Of a stretch of 64,000 nucleotides of DNA, positions 37,969 through 52,900 are shown piece by piece. The DNA comes from Dendrophyllia cribrosa (Eukaryota; Cnidaria; Anthozoa; Scleractinia; Dendrophylliidae). Position 1 is the first letter of the stretch. Each line of letters begins with the position of its first letter. A program made the position numbers and the translations under genes. The notes under the pieces were generated by a model, which did not search any database, had not been told where the DNA came from, and was given only the letters and a program-made list of their open reading frames with translations. Where the stretch lies: positions 5,671,159 through 5,735,158 of the forward strand of contig JAJLRJ010000004.1 in NCBI GenBank assembly GCA_024195265.1, read 5' to 3'.

Positions 37969-40900
37969 CTGTTAACAGAAACAGAAACAAAATTAGAGAT
38001 TAGATGATTAGATGGCAACAACTCGCAATAAAAATGTTGAAACGCCCCCTAGTGGGAATATATCACTCTGAACATTTAAATGAAAGCTTTTCAGCAGTAC
38101 TTTCCTGTGGTGCTGTTTATGCTGAACACGGACCATTCAATTGAAAGCTATTGAGCAGTACTTTCTTCGGTGCTGTTTATTATGCTGTACAAATTAGATG
38201 TAGCTTTTGAGCCTGGACGAAATCCTAAAGTGTGACCAGTACTGTACAGCTACTGAGCAGTACTTTCCTGTGGTACTGTTAATTATGCTGTACAAGGTGG
38301 TTCTAACTTTTGCGTCTGTAGCTGAAATCCTAAAGTGTGACCATTCAAATGAAAGCTACTGAGCAGTACTTTCCTGTGGTGCTGTTTATTATGCTGTACA
38401 AGGTGGTTCTAACGTTTGCGTCTGTAGCTGAAATCCTAAAGTGTAACCATTCAAATGAAAGCTACTGAGCAGTAATTTCCTGTGGTGCTGTTTATTATGC
38501 TGAACATAATGGTTCGAGCATTTTAGTCTGGATCGAATTCTCAAATGTGACATTTAAAACTGATGCTAAAAAAGAAAGAAAGACCACTCTCTTACCATCA
38601 CAGAAGTATTCACCATCACCATAATATCCTTTGGGACATGCGCAGCTGAAGCTTCCTTCGTTGTTGTTACATGTTGCTTCCTCTGCGCATGGCCATTCAC
38701 CTTTGTCGCACTCGTCAATATCTGCAACGAAAACCGGAAAATAATGAACATATCTACAATGGAACCCAGGGAAATATCGTAAATATCTACAACGGAACCC
38801 AAGAAGTTGAAAATAAAACGCAATTAATTGGAAATGTCTGCAACGAAACCCAGGGAAATAACAAAATGTCTACACAACGAAACCAAGCCTTGCCTTACCT
38901 TTGCACTCTTCCGCTTCCCTGTAAAATTCGAATCCGTGGTGGCACCGGCATAAATAGTCTCCAATAGTATTCTCGCATCTTATAAAATTATACTTGCCAC
39001 ATGGCTTTGTTAGGTTCTTGCATTCATCGATATCTGAAACGATAATATGACAATAGAAGTTAGGAGATGACCCCAGATATAGTATTTGACGTATTTGTAT
39101 TTTTGTAGCAAGGAAGGCTAAAACTTTCGGCCTTCCTAGCCGTTTCCTATGTATTTTATCTACTTTTGTATTTTTCTTCAAAGATGTCCGTTATAAAATT
39201 CTCTTTGTCAATATAATGCCAGTAGACAAAACATTTTCTCTTTCCCATTTGGTAAAATGTATGTCCTACTCGTAACAATAAAATAATAAATAAAGATAAA
39301 TAGGTAGCTCTTACTCTGTTTCCGGATCGAATTGGAATTTGGAAATGTTGCTTATTTTTTGTGGGTGTGAGGAGGAAAACCGGAGTACCCAGAGAAAAAA
39401 TCCCGGATCAACAATTTCAACACGTAAATAGCGTCGCCGGGGACTCGAACCCGGGCCACATTGGTGGGGGCGACTGCTTTTGCCACTGCGCCATCCCTGC
39501 TCCCTCAAACGGATAAAATTCTTAAACAAAGCTATATGTAGTGGACAACCTCATCACGAGTATTTTCACTTTAATTACCTTCACACTGATTCTTCTCTGC
39601 GTCAATCAAATGGTAGCCATGGTCACAAGAACAGTCATAGGATCCAAAAGTGTTCGTACATTTCTGGCCATAGTCGCAAATCCTATATTGTGTGCATTCA
39701 TCCACATCTTACAATTGAAATGAGGGAGGCAAAAGCAATTACAATCAATTAGGATTCTTAGCTACCAGGAGTCGATCCTAAAGACTTCCGAATATCGATT
39801 GGATGATGTACCATTTAGAGGCTCTAAAATTGACTTTTTAAACTCTGCGTTTTCTTTTCTGCTTTTAATTTCGTCCTTAATCTAGCCTTTACCGCGGTCA
39901 AACGAGAGAAATTTTCAAAAGTTAAGCAAAGTACTTTAAAGTTAACCCTATTCGGCCTGGGCTTTTTTTGAGTTCCTGAGCCTGGGGGGGCACATTGTGC
40001 CCCCCCCCCCCCCCCCAGGCTATGACAATGACAATGAAACCTAGAGGGTACATAATACGTCTAAAACTGTCTCCTTTGCGGCCCGCACAATGGAACGATG
40101 ACGTCATATGACGTAGTTATTAGGTAATTTGTTATACGGCCGCCATCTTAGTTCCGCCATCTTGGATTTCTGAACTTTCTTAAAACCTCTTAAAAACCGT
40201 CCAAATTGACGCAAAATTAATCAAAACCAATAAATAAACGCTAAATGACGTAAAAATACAAAAGTTATACCAATAAACATTGTTTTTCTTCATTCAAAGG
40301 CATAAATATGCAATTTTCCAAAAACATGGCTGTCAAAATCTTGTTGCCATGAAAACGTCAAGTCACGTGATCAAAAAATTGTCATATGAAATTGTTGCCA
40401 GATAAATTTTAGGAAAAGTCACAAAGTTTGATGGCGTTTGAATACATATTAAAGAAGTTATGAATGTTGAAATTTAGCGCGGGTACTTTGTGCCCCCCCC
40501 CCCCCCCCCCCAGGCCGAATAGGGTTAAGGTTGTCATTTTCACTGTTTAAAGTTTAATATATTGCCAATACACTGTCGATTTACCAAACGTTTTGAAAGT
40601 TTACTAAAAACGTTATAAGCGTTTAAAAACTGTGAACTGCAGAATTGTCATTTGCCATTTGCCAACATAATTTTGATCAGGCGCAAAGAGTTTTGGTCAG
40701 TTTTCAAGGGAAAAAAGCTCATCATTTTGAGACAAATTAAAAGATAGTAACATTATCTATTTTTTTTATACATTCTTGCACATATTACCATTTAAAATTA
40801 AATAAAATTCCACTAAATAAAACGAAAAACGCCTCGGACGTTTGACCGCGGTGGAAATCTAGCCATATTATCCTGTTACTTTCTCTGGCTAGTGTCCAGC

Positions 40901-43900
40901 CCCCTGGAAATTGAAGGGTGAGAATGAAACTTAACGCGGTTTCTAAGCCACCATGGCTAGCTTCAAATTCAGTTTAATTTCTAATAAAGATTCCCTACAA
41001 ATGTTTGGTAAGCTGATACTTTGTTATAAAAGTGGCAAGTAGTAGAATCCAGAAGTTTTGAGTTTGACTGCTAACTAAAGAGCATTTGAAAAATTTGTAG
41101 GAATAGCCCATGTTTTTCGCGACTAGCGCTAACAGATATCTTTTGTTAACTGTAATCTTCTGAATCTTACCTGAACACTGTTTGTATGGATTTTCACCAA
41201 TAAACCCGACCTTGCATTTGCACTCGAACGAACCCTTGGTGTTTACGCAGTCAGCGTTTGGAGGGCATCTGGTCTTATTACTGCACTCATTCACGTCTTC
41301 AAATAGAACAGATATGTTAAAAATTCAATACGCAGCTGATTGCAAAAACATTGTCTGAAGAATTGTGCATTGGTACATTGCAAAACCACAAAACATTGTG
41401 GGTCCAGCTCATCTTGCCTAAATCCGTATTGCATGGCGTGTCGGTCATAACATGGCAGACCTTAAGCTGCTTAAAAGGCAAAAATACTAAGAGTAAAAAA
41501 AATCATTGACCCTAAGATCATCGAGGTATGGAAACAGCAGAGTATTTTCAAAGTATATTCTGCATGTGAACCCACAATGCCTTGCGGTCTTGGAATGTAC
41601 CAATTTTTTTTACAAATACAAGTATAAATAATAAGAAACAAACACATATCGCTACAGTACAGTTACAAGACATTTGACTCTTTTTAAAACGAAAAAATAC
41701 TGGGGAAAAAAGAAATAAAACTATAACAAAAATTAAAAAATTACACACAAAGGAATGCACCTATTTTCATTTATTTAATGAAATATTTGTAACAAAAGTT
41801 CCTTTTGCAAGCCTAAGGTGTAACGACAAACAAACAAAAACCAAATAAGAATATTACTCGATCGGCTACATAAACAATAATTGACTGAATTAATGATGTC
41901 AAATAGATAGCGTTTCCAACTACGCTTCGCGTTTACAGGTTAAAATGGAAGTATCGCTACCACATATAATTCTTTTGCCAAACGGGTCGAAATTTACACC
42001 ATATTTCAGAACCACTGACCAGTCGAACCTCAATGAGCGACCACCTCTTCTCTTCTAAGCGACTTCTTTTCCAAAATACCAATTTCTTTCAGTCAAATCA
42101 CTGTAGTGTAAACTTCTTGCAAGCGACTACCTCTCGTAAGCGACCGCGACCGCGACTGCAACCGCGACCGCGACCGCGACCGCGACCGCGACCGCGACCG
42201 CGACCGCGACCGCGACCGCGACCGCGACCGCGACCGCGACCGCGACCGCGACCGCGACCGCGACCGCGACCGCGACCGCGACCGCGACCGCGACCGCCAC
42301 CGCCACCGCGACCGCGACCGCCACCGCGACCGCGACCGCGACCGCGACCGCCACCGCGACCGCCACCGCGACCGCCACCGCCACCGCCACCGCCACCGCC
42401 ACCGCCACCGCCACCGCCACCGCCACCGCCACCGCCACCGCCACCGCCACCGCCACCGCCACCGCCACCGCGACCGCCACCGCGACTTCTTTCAACGTTG
42501 GTGATTTTTGGATGTTTGTATTGTTTTTAACTGGCCATGGTAAGCGCACACCGGCACCCAAATCAGGTCGATGTCACTAAAGATGCAAAACAAAATAATG
42601 TGTAATACAAGTCCAATAGAGCGAAAATTCCTTCACTTGCATCAAAAGTTCGATATGAAACAATATTTTGTGCTGATAGGTGCTTTGGATATTGAAGTTA
42701 CTACAGGTTCAAATCGATTGAAAGCGATTGAGACCCCCTGTGGTCCGACCTCTCGTGAGCGACCATCTCCCATGAGAGATGGCTTTGCATTTTAGGTGGT
42801 CGTTTACGCGAGGTTCAACTGTATCTGGTACCAAATGACAACTATATCGTGTTTAGAGCAGTTTTCAATTGAGTGTCGTAAAACCAAAACCAAAGTAATT
42901 ACTCTGACCAATCACCGCACTCGTAAACAATCCAATGAACCAATTAGAGCTCAAAGCAATTTCATTCGTCGGCGCCATGCGCGGGAAAACGCGTGCGAGC
43001 AAGTCACGATTGGTTTTGGTTTTAGTTCTGATTGGTCGAGAAAGTGGCGCGAGATATTTTAGTCAATCACAAAGCGTAGCAATGCAAAACCAAAGCGACT
43101 GTGTAATTACTTTCGACACTCAATTGAAAACTGCTCTAACGGAGTACCCGGGGATTACCTACCTAAACAGTTGAAGCCATTTCCTTTGAAGCCATCGTTA
43201 CAATGACACGAAAATCCACCAACAGTGTTGGTACAGATGCCATCTTTGGAGCAAGCATCTTTATTAAGACATTCATCGATATCTTGAAATTAAATAGAAT
43301 AGTGCGCGATATAACTACTTTAAGAAGGTGTTGTCAATATAATATAATAAGTGAAGGAAATATATCATTGCTATAATATGAGAATTATACATTTGAAAAT
43401 CAAGACCTAACTTAACTTTTGAACCTGAACTTAGAACGTATTAAGTTTTTAATTATAGATTTGTCAAAATTGACCTCCTAATTTACTAAAAAGTGCCTAA
43501 CTCCAGACTGCATATGATTCTTTTCTGGGATCGGTTCTTGCGAAGAAAACAATTGAGCGATTCCTAGCAGGCTTGCGCCTATGATCACACTTATCTTTGT
43601 GACAAACGTAAGAGTTCGCTTTTGGTAACGCTATTCAGACCTATTCGTTATTGGTCTTCGACACTGGGCGGGCGGATTCCGGAACGTCATGTGAAGGGAT
43701 GACGTCATACGAGGGAATTATGTCATCATTCCAAATGGCAACAAGCGCAAACAATTAAGTCCAGATTAAACAAAATCAAAAGAAAAATGCTAAAATGATC
43801 TGAAATTGTAAAATTTACTATTAATAAGGAAGTGTTTACCAATGCAGTTGCTGTTGTTCCCGGTATAACCAGATTTGCAGAAACACTCATATGTTTTACT

Positions 43901-46900
43901 GCCGGATTTGTCGGTCCCATTCTTACAAATCGCTCTTGGAACATCACAATGTGGCAGTCTCCTCATGCATTCAGTTTCAGCTGCAAAAAACATCGGAAAA
44001 AGATTACACCATAAAAGTTAGCACCTTCACTAAGAACCACACGTATAAATGTAACATCCAAATCTTACGGTCACACAGTTTCTTTGCATCTCCCCGGTAA
44101 CCTTCTCTGCATCGGCAAGAAAATCCTCCATCTTTATTAACACAAATCGCATTTTTGACACAGTCGTAAGTACCAATTTGACACTCGTTAATATCCACGC
44201 ATTGCTTGCCGTCGCCACTGAAACCTTTTCCGCAAACACACTTGTACGAACCATTGGTGTTAAGGCACTCAACACCCTTTATTTTCACATTGCATTCATG
44301 CTTCTTTAGTGCGCATTCATCAATGTCCTTGCAGGTACGTCCATTGCCTTCAAACCCTTTTTTACAGTGACAGTCGTAACTTTTCAGAGTGTTGACACAG
44401 GTAGCCCAGGTTTTGTGGCACTTATGAATGCCAAGTTCGCACTCGTTTGCGATCACACAGCTTTTGATGCCGTCACCAAAATAGCCTTCGTTGCACTGGC
44501 ATTCGTATCCGCCCAGAGTATCCACACATTGACCATGTGCATGACAAGAACGGCCTTTCTACAAAGCAAAATATGCGAAGTGTCAAAAGGACTATTTCCG
44601 GTTGTTTTTAATTGTTGTCTATCTTTCTTACGAGCTGATAATATGAGGATTGCAGAAATATTTTCACAATTTTACTGAAAAAGATAACGACAAAACAAGG
44701 TTGATTCTATTTCTGTCTCTTTATCAGAAGGAATTATCTTTATTGTTTTGCTATGAGCATGTTGCTTAGCGTCCAGGTATTTATTTGCCTTTTCTCAGAC
44801 TGAAGTACGCGTTGCGTAGACTGCGTATTGCTCTTTTTTAATGATACGTAGAAATATTTCTACTCATGCACGGGTTTTTCACTGCCGGAAAGCATTATCT
44901 TAAATATCTGCCATATTCCTGGCCATCTCTTTCAACCGTATAGGCATTTAATACTTACACACCCAATAGGTTTTTTCAGTATCCTCTTCAAAACAATCAA
45001 GACTGGACCCACAAATTTAACCACCCATAACCTTCATACACTTCACCACTCGAAACCCCCACACATTTTACCACCCATAACCTAATGAAATATTTCATTA
45101 CCGATGGTTCTTTGCACTCCTTTTTGTCCTCACAGTTTCGACCGTCACCAAGGAAACCTTTCTTGCAATCACACTTGTAAGAACCAATCGTATTAGTGCA
45201 ATGTGCATAAGGACTGCATTTGTGCTTCTTTGAAGTGCATTCATTCACATCCTTGCATTGCTTAACGTTACCATGATAACCAGGCTTGCATTCGCATTGG
45301 TAGCCTCCAGGAAAATTCTTGCAAATTACATTCTTGTGTTTTTTGCAGTGTTTCTGTAGACATTAAAAGCAAACAATAATAAAAGATTAAAACATTCAAA
45401 CATAAAGCTGTATAAATCACGAAAACGATCTCACAACCGCATCGCTTTAATTTTAATTGCGCGTGGCGTAGCGTAGCGTGACTTGGCGTTGTGTTGCATT
45501 TCATTGCATTGCATTGTATTCGTATTGCACTGTATTTTGCATTGCATTGCATTGCATTGCATTGCATTGCATTGTATTGCATTGCATTTTGCATTGCACT
45601 GCACTGCATTGTATTGCATTGCATTGCATTGCATTGTATTGCATTGCATTGCATTGCATTGCATTGTATTGCATTGCACTGTACTGTACTGTACTCTACT
45701 GTACTATATTGTATTGTATTGTATTGTATTGCATTGCATTGCATTGTATTGCATTGCACTGTACTGTACTGTACTCTACTGTACTATATTGTATTGTATT
45801 GTATCGTATTGTATTGTACTGTAGTGTACTGTACTGTATAGTACTACATTGTATTGTACTGTATTGTATTGTAGCTCTATAATACAGACACTTCTAAAAT
45901 GATTCGACTGCATATGGGATACAACCTAGCTAGGTTTTAAGTAGTTTAGGATGTTTTGAGTTTAATTCGTCTTGATTACTATCACAAATTACCAGGTTAG
46001 CAGAAACTTTACATTCGTTGATATCCTTGCAGAAGCGGCCATCGCCTTTAAATCCTTTCTTACAGTGACAAGTATAGCTTCCAACGGTGTTAACACAGAT
46101 GGCATTTTTGTGACACTTGTTTTCGTTTCTCTTCTGGCATTCATCAATATCTTTACAATCTTCTTTGTGGGCATTTTTCCCCGTGAAGCCACGAGGGCAG
46201 TAGCATGCGTAACTGTTTTTGGTATTTTTACATCTCGCGTGCAAACCGCAAGCGGCCATACCCGTAGCACATTCATCTTCATCTACGAAAACAATTCAAT
46301 TATTAATTCGAATAAATAGTTATCCACTATGAGGATCTTCCAGAGGTTTTAGGTAACAAGAGATGATGAGAAATAATTAAGATGGAACTTAAAATTAAAT
46401 TAAAAATATCGTGGAGAAGAAGGGAACATAAAACAATTTTACGACTCGTAAACAAAACGAAAACTAACGATATGAAGTGCATGCAGCTTTACTGAGACGT
46501 TGTTTCTGCAAAACTAGCATCGCTGCGGTTCTACTAGAGGTTTTAATAAACCCGTATTGCTCCGACCCCGGGGGAGTTCCCATACAAAACCGATTGGAGT
46601 GATCGTCGTACCTCCTTTTAGGTGTTCAAGTTCGTGATTTAGTACCACGAAGGGTGTTTGAATCGAACATGACCGCTGTCAGAGTTTTTTCTGATACTTT
46701 TAGGGTTTTAAGACAAAAAGAATATGCTCGGACAAGAACAACTTTTCAGAACTAGAATTGATACCTCTTAGGGATATACAGGCGGCGGGGCAGGGGGGCA
46801 GTGGGGGTGTAGCCCCCTACCCCAAACGAAAATTTTTGGGGGTTGTGCCCCCCTCCCTCCACGTTTCTCTGCCGAAAACATCGCTAGCGCAGCATAATCT

Positions 46901-49900
46901 GCCCTCCGACGACTCAACAACCTAAGAAGCACCATGAAGTAGTATCTTCTGAACAACTGCCTGCTTATGCATTGTCACAAATCAATTACGGACACACTGG
47001 ACACTGTTAAAGTGCCCCTGTGATCAAATTTTTGATTTTCATTTTTTTACATTTTCGTGTACTATTAGACTTTCTTACTCATCTTGCCAAATTTCAATCC
47101 ATTACGAACATCAGAAGTCATTTATTTTAACATTTATTTCCGAGAATTTACGGCCGCCATTAATCAACCTTGTTCCAAGGCTTGGTTGCGAATGGGAGAA
47201 AGTGACGTCAAAGACTTAAACATACCTCACGGGTTGAAATTATAATAACAATCAGCATAGAAAATTGCACGAAGAACAAGTCCAAAGTTTTTGTTGCTTT
47301 TCGCGTGATTTTCAATACTTATTGTTATTATAATTTCAACCCGTGAGGTATGTTTGAGCCTTTGACGTCACTTTCTCCCGTTCGCAACCAAGCCTTGGAA
47401 CAAGCTAGGTCGATTAATGGCGGCCGTAAATTCTCGGCAATAAATGTTAAAATAAAATGACTTCTGATGTTCGTAATGAATTGAAATTTGGCAAGATGAG
47501 TAAGAAAGTCTAATTGTACACGAAAATGTAAAAAAATGAAAATCAAAAATTTGATCACAGGGGCACTTTAAGACTGTAAAGAGGTTTGCTTGTGCCCACG
47601 AACTATGCAAAGGACATTTTGGGAAATTTTAGTAGGGGTGTGCGCTTGGTTTAGTCTACGGTGAGCCCCACCATGTTTCAAAACGCTCCGCCGCTTCTGG
47701 GGTAAAATTAATGTGAACTAGAATTATATACCCTATTATAGGAAATTAACAATGCACGTTGACAACGCGAAGGAAATTTAAGTTACACTAAATTAACGTG
47801 AATTTTTCAAAAGTTTGGTTTACATGCATTAAATTAACGCGAATTTTTCAAAAGTTTGGTTTACATGCATTAAATTAACGCGAATTTTTCAAAAGTTTGG
47901 TTTACATGCATTAAATTAACGCGAATTTTTCGATAAGCATCTTGCTTTATTTACTGCGATCTTCATAATTCTGCAAACTCGCACTTTACATTTCTGAACG
48001 CCAAACTGCGTTTTGGCTTCCGTCAATAAAACCTTTCAAATGAAGACAAGTGCACGGATGTTTCTAAGTTTTTTATAAAGCCGAAAATTTGGTTTTAAAT
48101 CCTAACTAGACCCTATCAATTCAAAAGATCTGTCAAAGCCTCAGTGAAATCACCAAGAGCTGCTCAGATAGTGTCAGATAGTGACTCTGAAGAGCCAATA
48201 GAGGAGTCGTGAACAAATAATGTTTTGTAATGAAATAAAGGTGCTTTAAAATAACAATGTTGTAAAATAGCGTGCATTAAATTTACATCGACATTAATTA
48301 AGATACATTAAATTAACGCGAATTTTGTAAAATCGCGTTAATAAAGTACATTGTTAATTTCCTATACTAAGGTATGCACGTGAACTTTCCATGAAGCTTC
48401 TTTACCATCTTTATAAGGTAACATACCCTCGCATTTCTGTAACGATCCATTCCATATTTGTAGAGAAGAACAGTTTAGTCGGTTGACTACGTAAGGAATT
48501 CGGCTATTCCAACACTTTTTATTGGCCTTTTCAGACTTCTTACAACTGTCAGGTTCTGTAAGAAGACAATCATTCGAAAAAAATATTGTCAATATTACAT
48601 AGACTGCAAAACAGTCGTATTTTTTTTGCGTTGGTCATACGAATGCGCGTGGTCTTTAAACGAAACGTCTGGAGCGAGTGTGAATATGGAGAGCATCCAC
48701 GCTTCAGACGCTTTCGGCACTTCGCGCCTTTGCGAGCGAGCCAGCGAAAAAAACCGACTCAGTGTTTGCAGTCTAATATTACACTGCGACGCGCCTTACC
48801 GTGAACACCCAATGAACTTTTTTGCAAGTTTGCACGATATCACCAGCGAATAAAATCTTCGTATTTTGTAACTAAGGGCCTGGTCGCACTACAGTCAAAA
48901 ACAAAATTTAGCCCGTGCAAAAATCGAGGAAAACAAAAGAAACCGCTCCGATGGGACACGCTTTTTGTGGAATGTTTTGTTTTTTTGTCATTTTGCACGG
49001 GCTAATTTTTAATTTTGACTGTAGTGCGACCAGGCCCTAACTTTACACTTCTGTGATAAAAACGTAGCGACAACATAACATTCCATCGTGCTCAACTTGG
49101 CGAGGAGGCATGCTCGTCAATTGAATTCGCGTTCTTTGATTGGCTAACTTGTTATAAAGTTTGTTGGGTGTTCACCGGTAATGCACGTGACACTGTAATG
49201 CGACTGTAATCGGCAATGAGAATCAAAGAATAATGTTCAGTCGAGTTGAGCAGTTTTCATCTCCAATGCATTAGGCCATAATTTGCTTGCGTTTGTTCTT
49301 CGCGGGAATCTGACCGAGATTTTAGCCTTCAAAAGATCTATGGCAATTGCCAATCTCGTGCATATTTTTAATCTTACAAAATGTTGGGTACGTTTTCGGT
49401 GATGAGTTCATCGGCAAAGATATAAGGAACTATGGAAAAAGTCATAAAAAGATGAATGGTTTCACATTGTCTTTTGTGCTTTTTAATTAAAGTAACATGA
49501 AAAATTGGTGACCTCACCCCGTAATGCATATAGCCTTTTGCAGGCGTTCAGATAGTGGAGAGCAAGGGATAGGAGGCACGAAGAAGAAAGGTATCGCGAA
49601 TGCTGACGGAGGGAGATAGGCGCGAAAGAGAGCGAGTCTCCCCTTGTTTTTTCCCGCTCGTTTGCGCGCTGGGTGTTAGCTGCTAAGTCTAGCCCCACAA
49701 TCTTTACGTCTGAAAAAGGTTACCAGTAGTTATACAGGGGTATTGTTACGCAGATTTTTCGGTCTTTTGGTCAAAATACACCAAATAGTTGACAAAGTAC
49801 CTTTGCTTAAACATGAAATTGCTCTTGGAACACCAAAGAAAAATATCAAGTGATTTCTTCAAGGAAGAACAAACCATCATCAGTTTTTTGTGATTTTACA

Positions 49901-52900
49901 CGACACTTAGAAGGAACTTGTAAAAATTGGCCAATTTTTTTTAAGTTGCAACCATTTCCATCCTGGCCATCCGCAGCCAAAATAACGAATACTAGTTTCT
50001 GTGCACTGGTAGAGTATTTTGTAATTGTTAACAAAACTGGACCACTATTTGTAGGTTTCTATTGAAACAAATATTTTTGGGTGGTTTTCAAAGTGATACT
50101 AAAAATAGCTGAGGTGACAGTGCCCCTTTAAAGCGCAAAACCTCTCGCATAACTTGTGATTGGGTCAACCGGTAATTAACCGGTTTGCGCTTCATTACAG
50201 AATATTTCCGTTAAATGGAGCTGGTGCGACTTATGTTTCCGAATGAAAAAGAAATTCGCGAGAATAATTGTTGTTGGGAAAATGAGACCAATTTCGTCGG
50301 TCCAGTTTTATCATGTACAATGCCACATTGGTAGGCTCAGAATGTTTAGATTGTGCTGTATATGATTATTATAAAAATGACTTGAGCCCCTTTCACACCA
50401 ACGGTTAAACATGTTTAAATGTCGTTTAGTTTAAATACGTTTTTAGCCTCTATCTTGAACGTTTTTAAATGTATGTGACTCAAACTACCTGGAATGGTAA
50501 TAAAAGTCAATAAAGCTTCTTTTAATAAAGATTTCACTCCAAAAACTACGAAAGGTTAGGAGGTATTTTTCTAAACCTGTTTTGAATTAAACAACATTCA
50601 AACATGTTTAAGCGTTGGTGTAAATCGGGTTTTGGACTTGTTACCATCGGTGGGCTCGCTACTTTCGGGTAGTCGCTACTTTAGCGATTTACTAGCATGA
50701 AGCCACAAGATATTGATATTACTTTCGGAACTTTACGGTAACTAAGCCTTACCTCCTTCTTTATACCATAGTTCGTGAACTCTATATATTTTCCTGTCTA
50801 TCCTATATATTGGAGTGTCCGCCTTATAATCAATCGTCGCACTCAAAAGGTCGCATTTCGCATTTGTGTCTTTATAAGTCACGACAGAGATCTTTCCTGG
50901 GGCATGCTTCACTCGATCGACTGTCCTGTAGCTGACGAAATCCCCTTTAACGTAGGGGTTTCTTAACAACCCGAATAGGGCCCTGGTTTTGCCAACAGGT
51001 TTAAAAACAATCATCGAGTCCACTTGGACGATTTTTCCCAGGCACATCCGCTTAGATACCCTCTGAAAGAGGTCGCCGATTATCTCTGCAAAAAGTCAGG
51101 AAAAAAACTCAGCTTTAAAATGTGATTTATAAACTTTGGACGTTATTTGATGGTGACACAATCAATAAATGGCCCTAAAACTGGCTAGTCTGACTGTAGG
51201 ATCTAATCCAAACGTCGTGAGATCGATTCTCTTAGGTAAATTAAGGCTAGGGCCTCCAGCTATTTCACTCAAAAAAGTGAGGGGGTGGTGTATCTTCTGA
51301 GTCTTTGGCCTCAAATTGGCCTTCCCCTCGGTTTACCCGGTGGTATTTGACATCTTCGTGCCTTCGACCTCAAAGAATCAAATGGCTCCATTTCTGGCTG
51401 CCATAGCTAGAGGAAAATTAAAACTTAAAAATAACTTTTGGATGAGTCCAGATTACAAGAATTTTCTTTATATTTTACTATTACTATACCCTGGAACATT
51501 TGCACAGCTCATTTGTCCCCGCCATGGGGCAATAGACAATTTTCGTATTCTCGGTATTGAACTGTAACTAGCTTGCAATGGAGGCTCATGCGGGGGAATA
51601 TCATTAAAAATATTTGCATGTGAAAAGAATGCCCCGCATGAGCCTCGTCTGCAAGCTAGTTCCAGTTCAATACAGTTCAATACCGAAAATTGTCTATTGC
51701 CAAGTTTTTTCACATCACAAAATGCTAATGCTCGGGGTTGTCGCCGGGGGGGGGGAGAGAAATGGGCATTGCTGGAATTAACTGATGCAAAACTCTATGC
51801 ATTCACCCATTTCCAGTACTGATCCTTTTTTGTAACTTCATTTCACTTTACACGACTGCTACGCGGCTTACACACATTTAATGGCCTGTCCTAGGATTTG
51901 TACACAGCATTGCTATTTTATCTTGTTATAATTATAACAAGCGACCAGATACCCTCTTTGGGGTAGCTAATTTCTCCGCAAGCACTTTAGAAATTCAGAG
52001 GCCTGGATACTCAGACCCCACCCTATCTTTGTCCTTCCCTTGAGTTCCATTACGAGTGTTCCTAAAGCCCAGATCTTTCTCGATCTCCATTTGAGGTGCC
52101 TGCCTGGAAGAATCTATTCCTTTGGGCTCACTAAACTCATTTTTATCAGAGCAGAAACAGTTCGGAATCGAATTCCAATATACTTACTACACCAAGCGCT
52201 AAAAATAACTTGTAACTGATCTCCTTTGACTTTCCTTGCCATTTTGCCAACATTGTAGACGTCGATCAAATTCTTGACAAAATATTCAACTGTGTCCGGA
52301 TTCACCTTTTCTACACGCGCTGCTATGAAGTATCCCTCTTGGCCCGACCTTGGTGCAATAACACAGCTGTCGACCGCGATCTCTCTTCTCAGCGGAGTGT
52401 GGATAGGTATAACCTAAAAAAACAACAACAATAAAATTGACGACTACAAAACATAACATTTCGACCAAGTCTCTCTTAAAGTTTTGTCCAGTTAGTCCTC
52501 TGCATGCAGCTAAAAATTCTGACATTAAAATATAAAGACTTGAGCTCGAGGATAACACCGGGAGCTGTGAGATCCTGATTGTGAATTGAAGAGGAGTGAG
52601 GATGAAAGAGAAACACAGGGAACTTTTAATAAAAAAGACGGGAAAACACATCTGTTTCCGCGTCAAAATTCAGTTCCAAATGTAAATTTATTATTTAGCG
52701 GAAATGACGGGGTTTTTTCCTTTATTTATAAATAATTAGTAAAGTATATTTCATTATTTATAAATGATGAAAAACTTCCCAAATTTATAAATAATCAATT
52801 CCTATTAACGACTGTTCTTGCTTCATCAATTCCTATGTAATGTACCTGTGTGTATTTAGTTTCACCAATCTCCACATTCTTCTCACCCCTAAGTTTGCTG

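Noticed and set aside
37800..38021. 73-codon - strand ORF over the last EGF-gene exon
   Set aside because: Its frame is not the one joined in phase from the last EGF repeat, and it is not conserved in the paralogue. The +1 frame giving the hydrophobic tail is.
38566..38823. 85-codon - strand ORF over an EGF exon
   Set aside because: Wrong frame: the spliced frame of 38596-38721 gives a full EGF repeat starting DIDEC, while this one gives none.
42033..42561. Long Arg-Pro/poly-Pro frame (+) and Ala-Val frame (-)
   Set aside because: They arise from the CGACCG/CCACCG hexanucleotide array, which has no stop in several frames. There are no splice borders or conserved ends.
45268..45882. Several 80-160-codon frames rich in His, Cys, Ile and Leu, or Asn, Ala and Met
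   Set aside because: By-products of the ATTGC pentanucleotide array, which is open in most frames. Only the 45102-45353 part at one side is a real EGF exon, in another frame.
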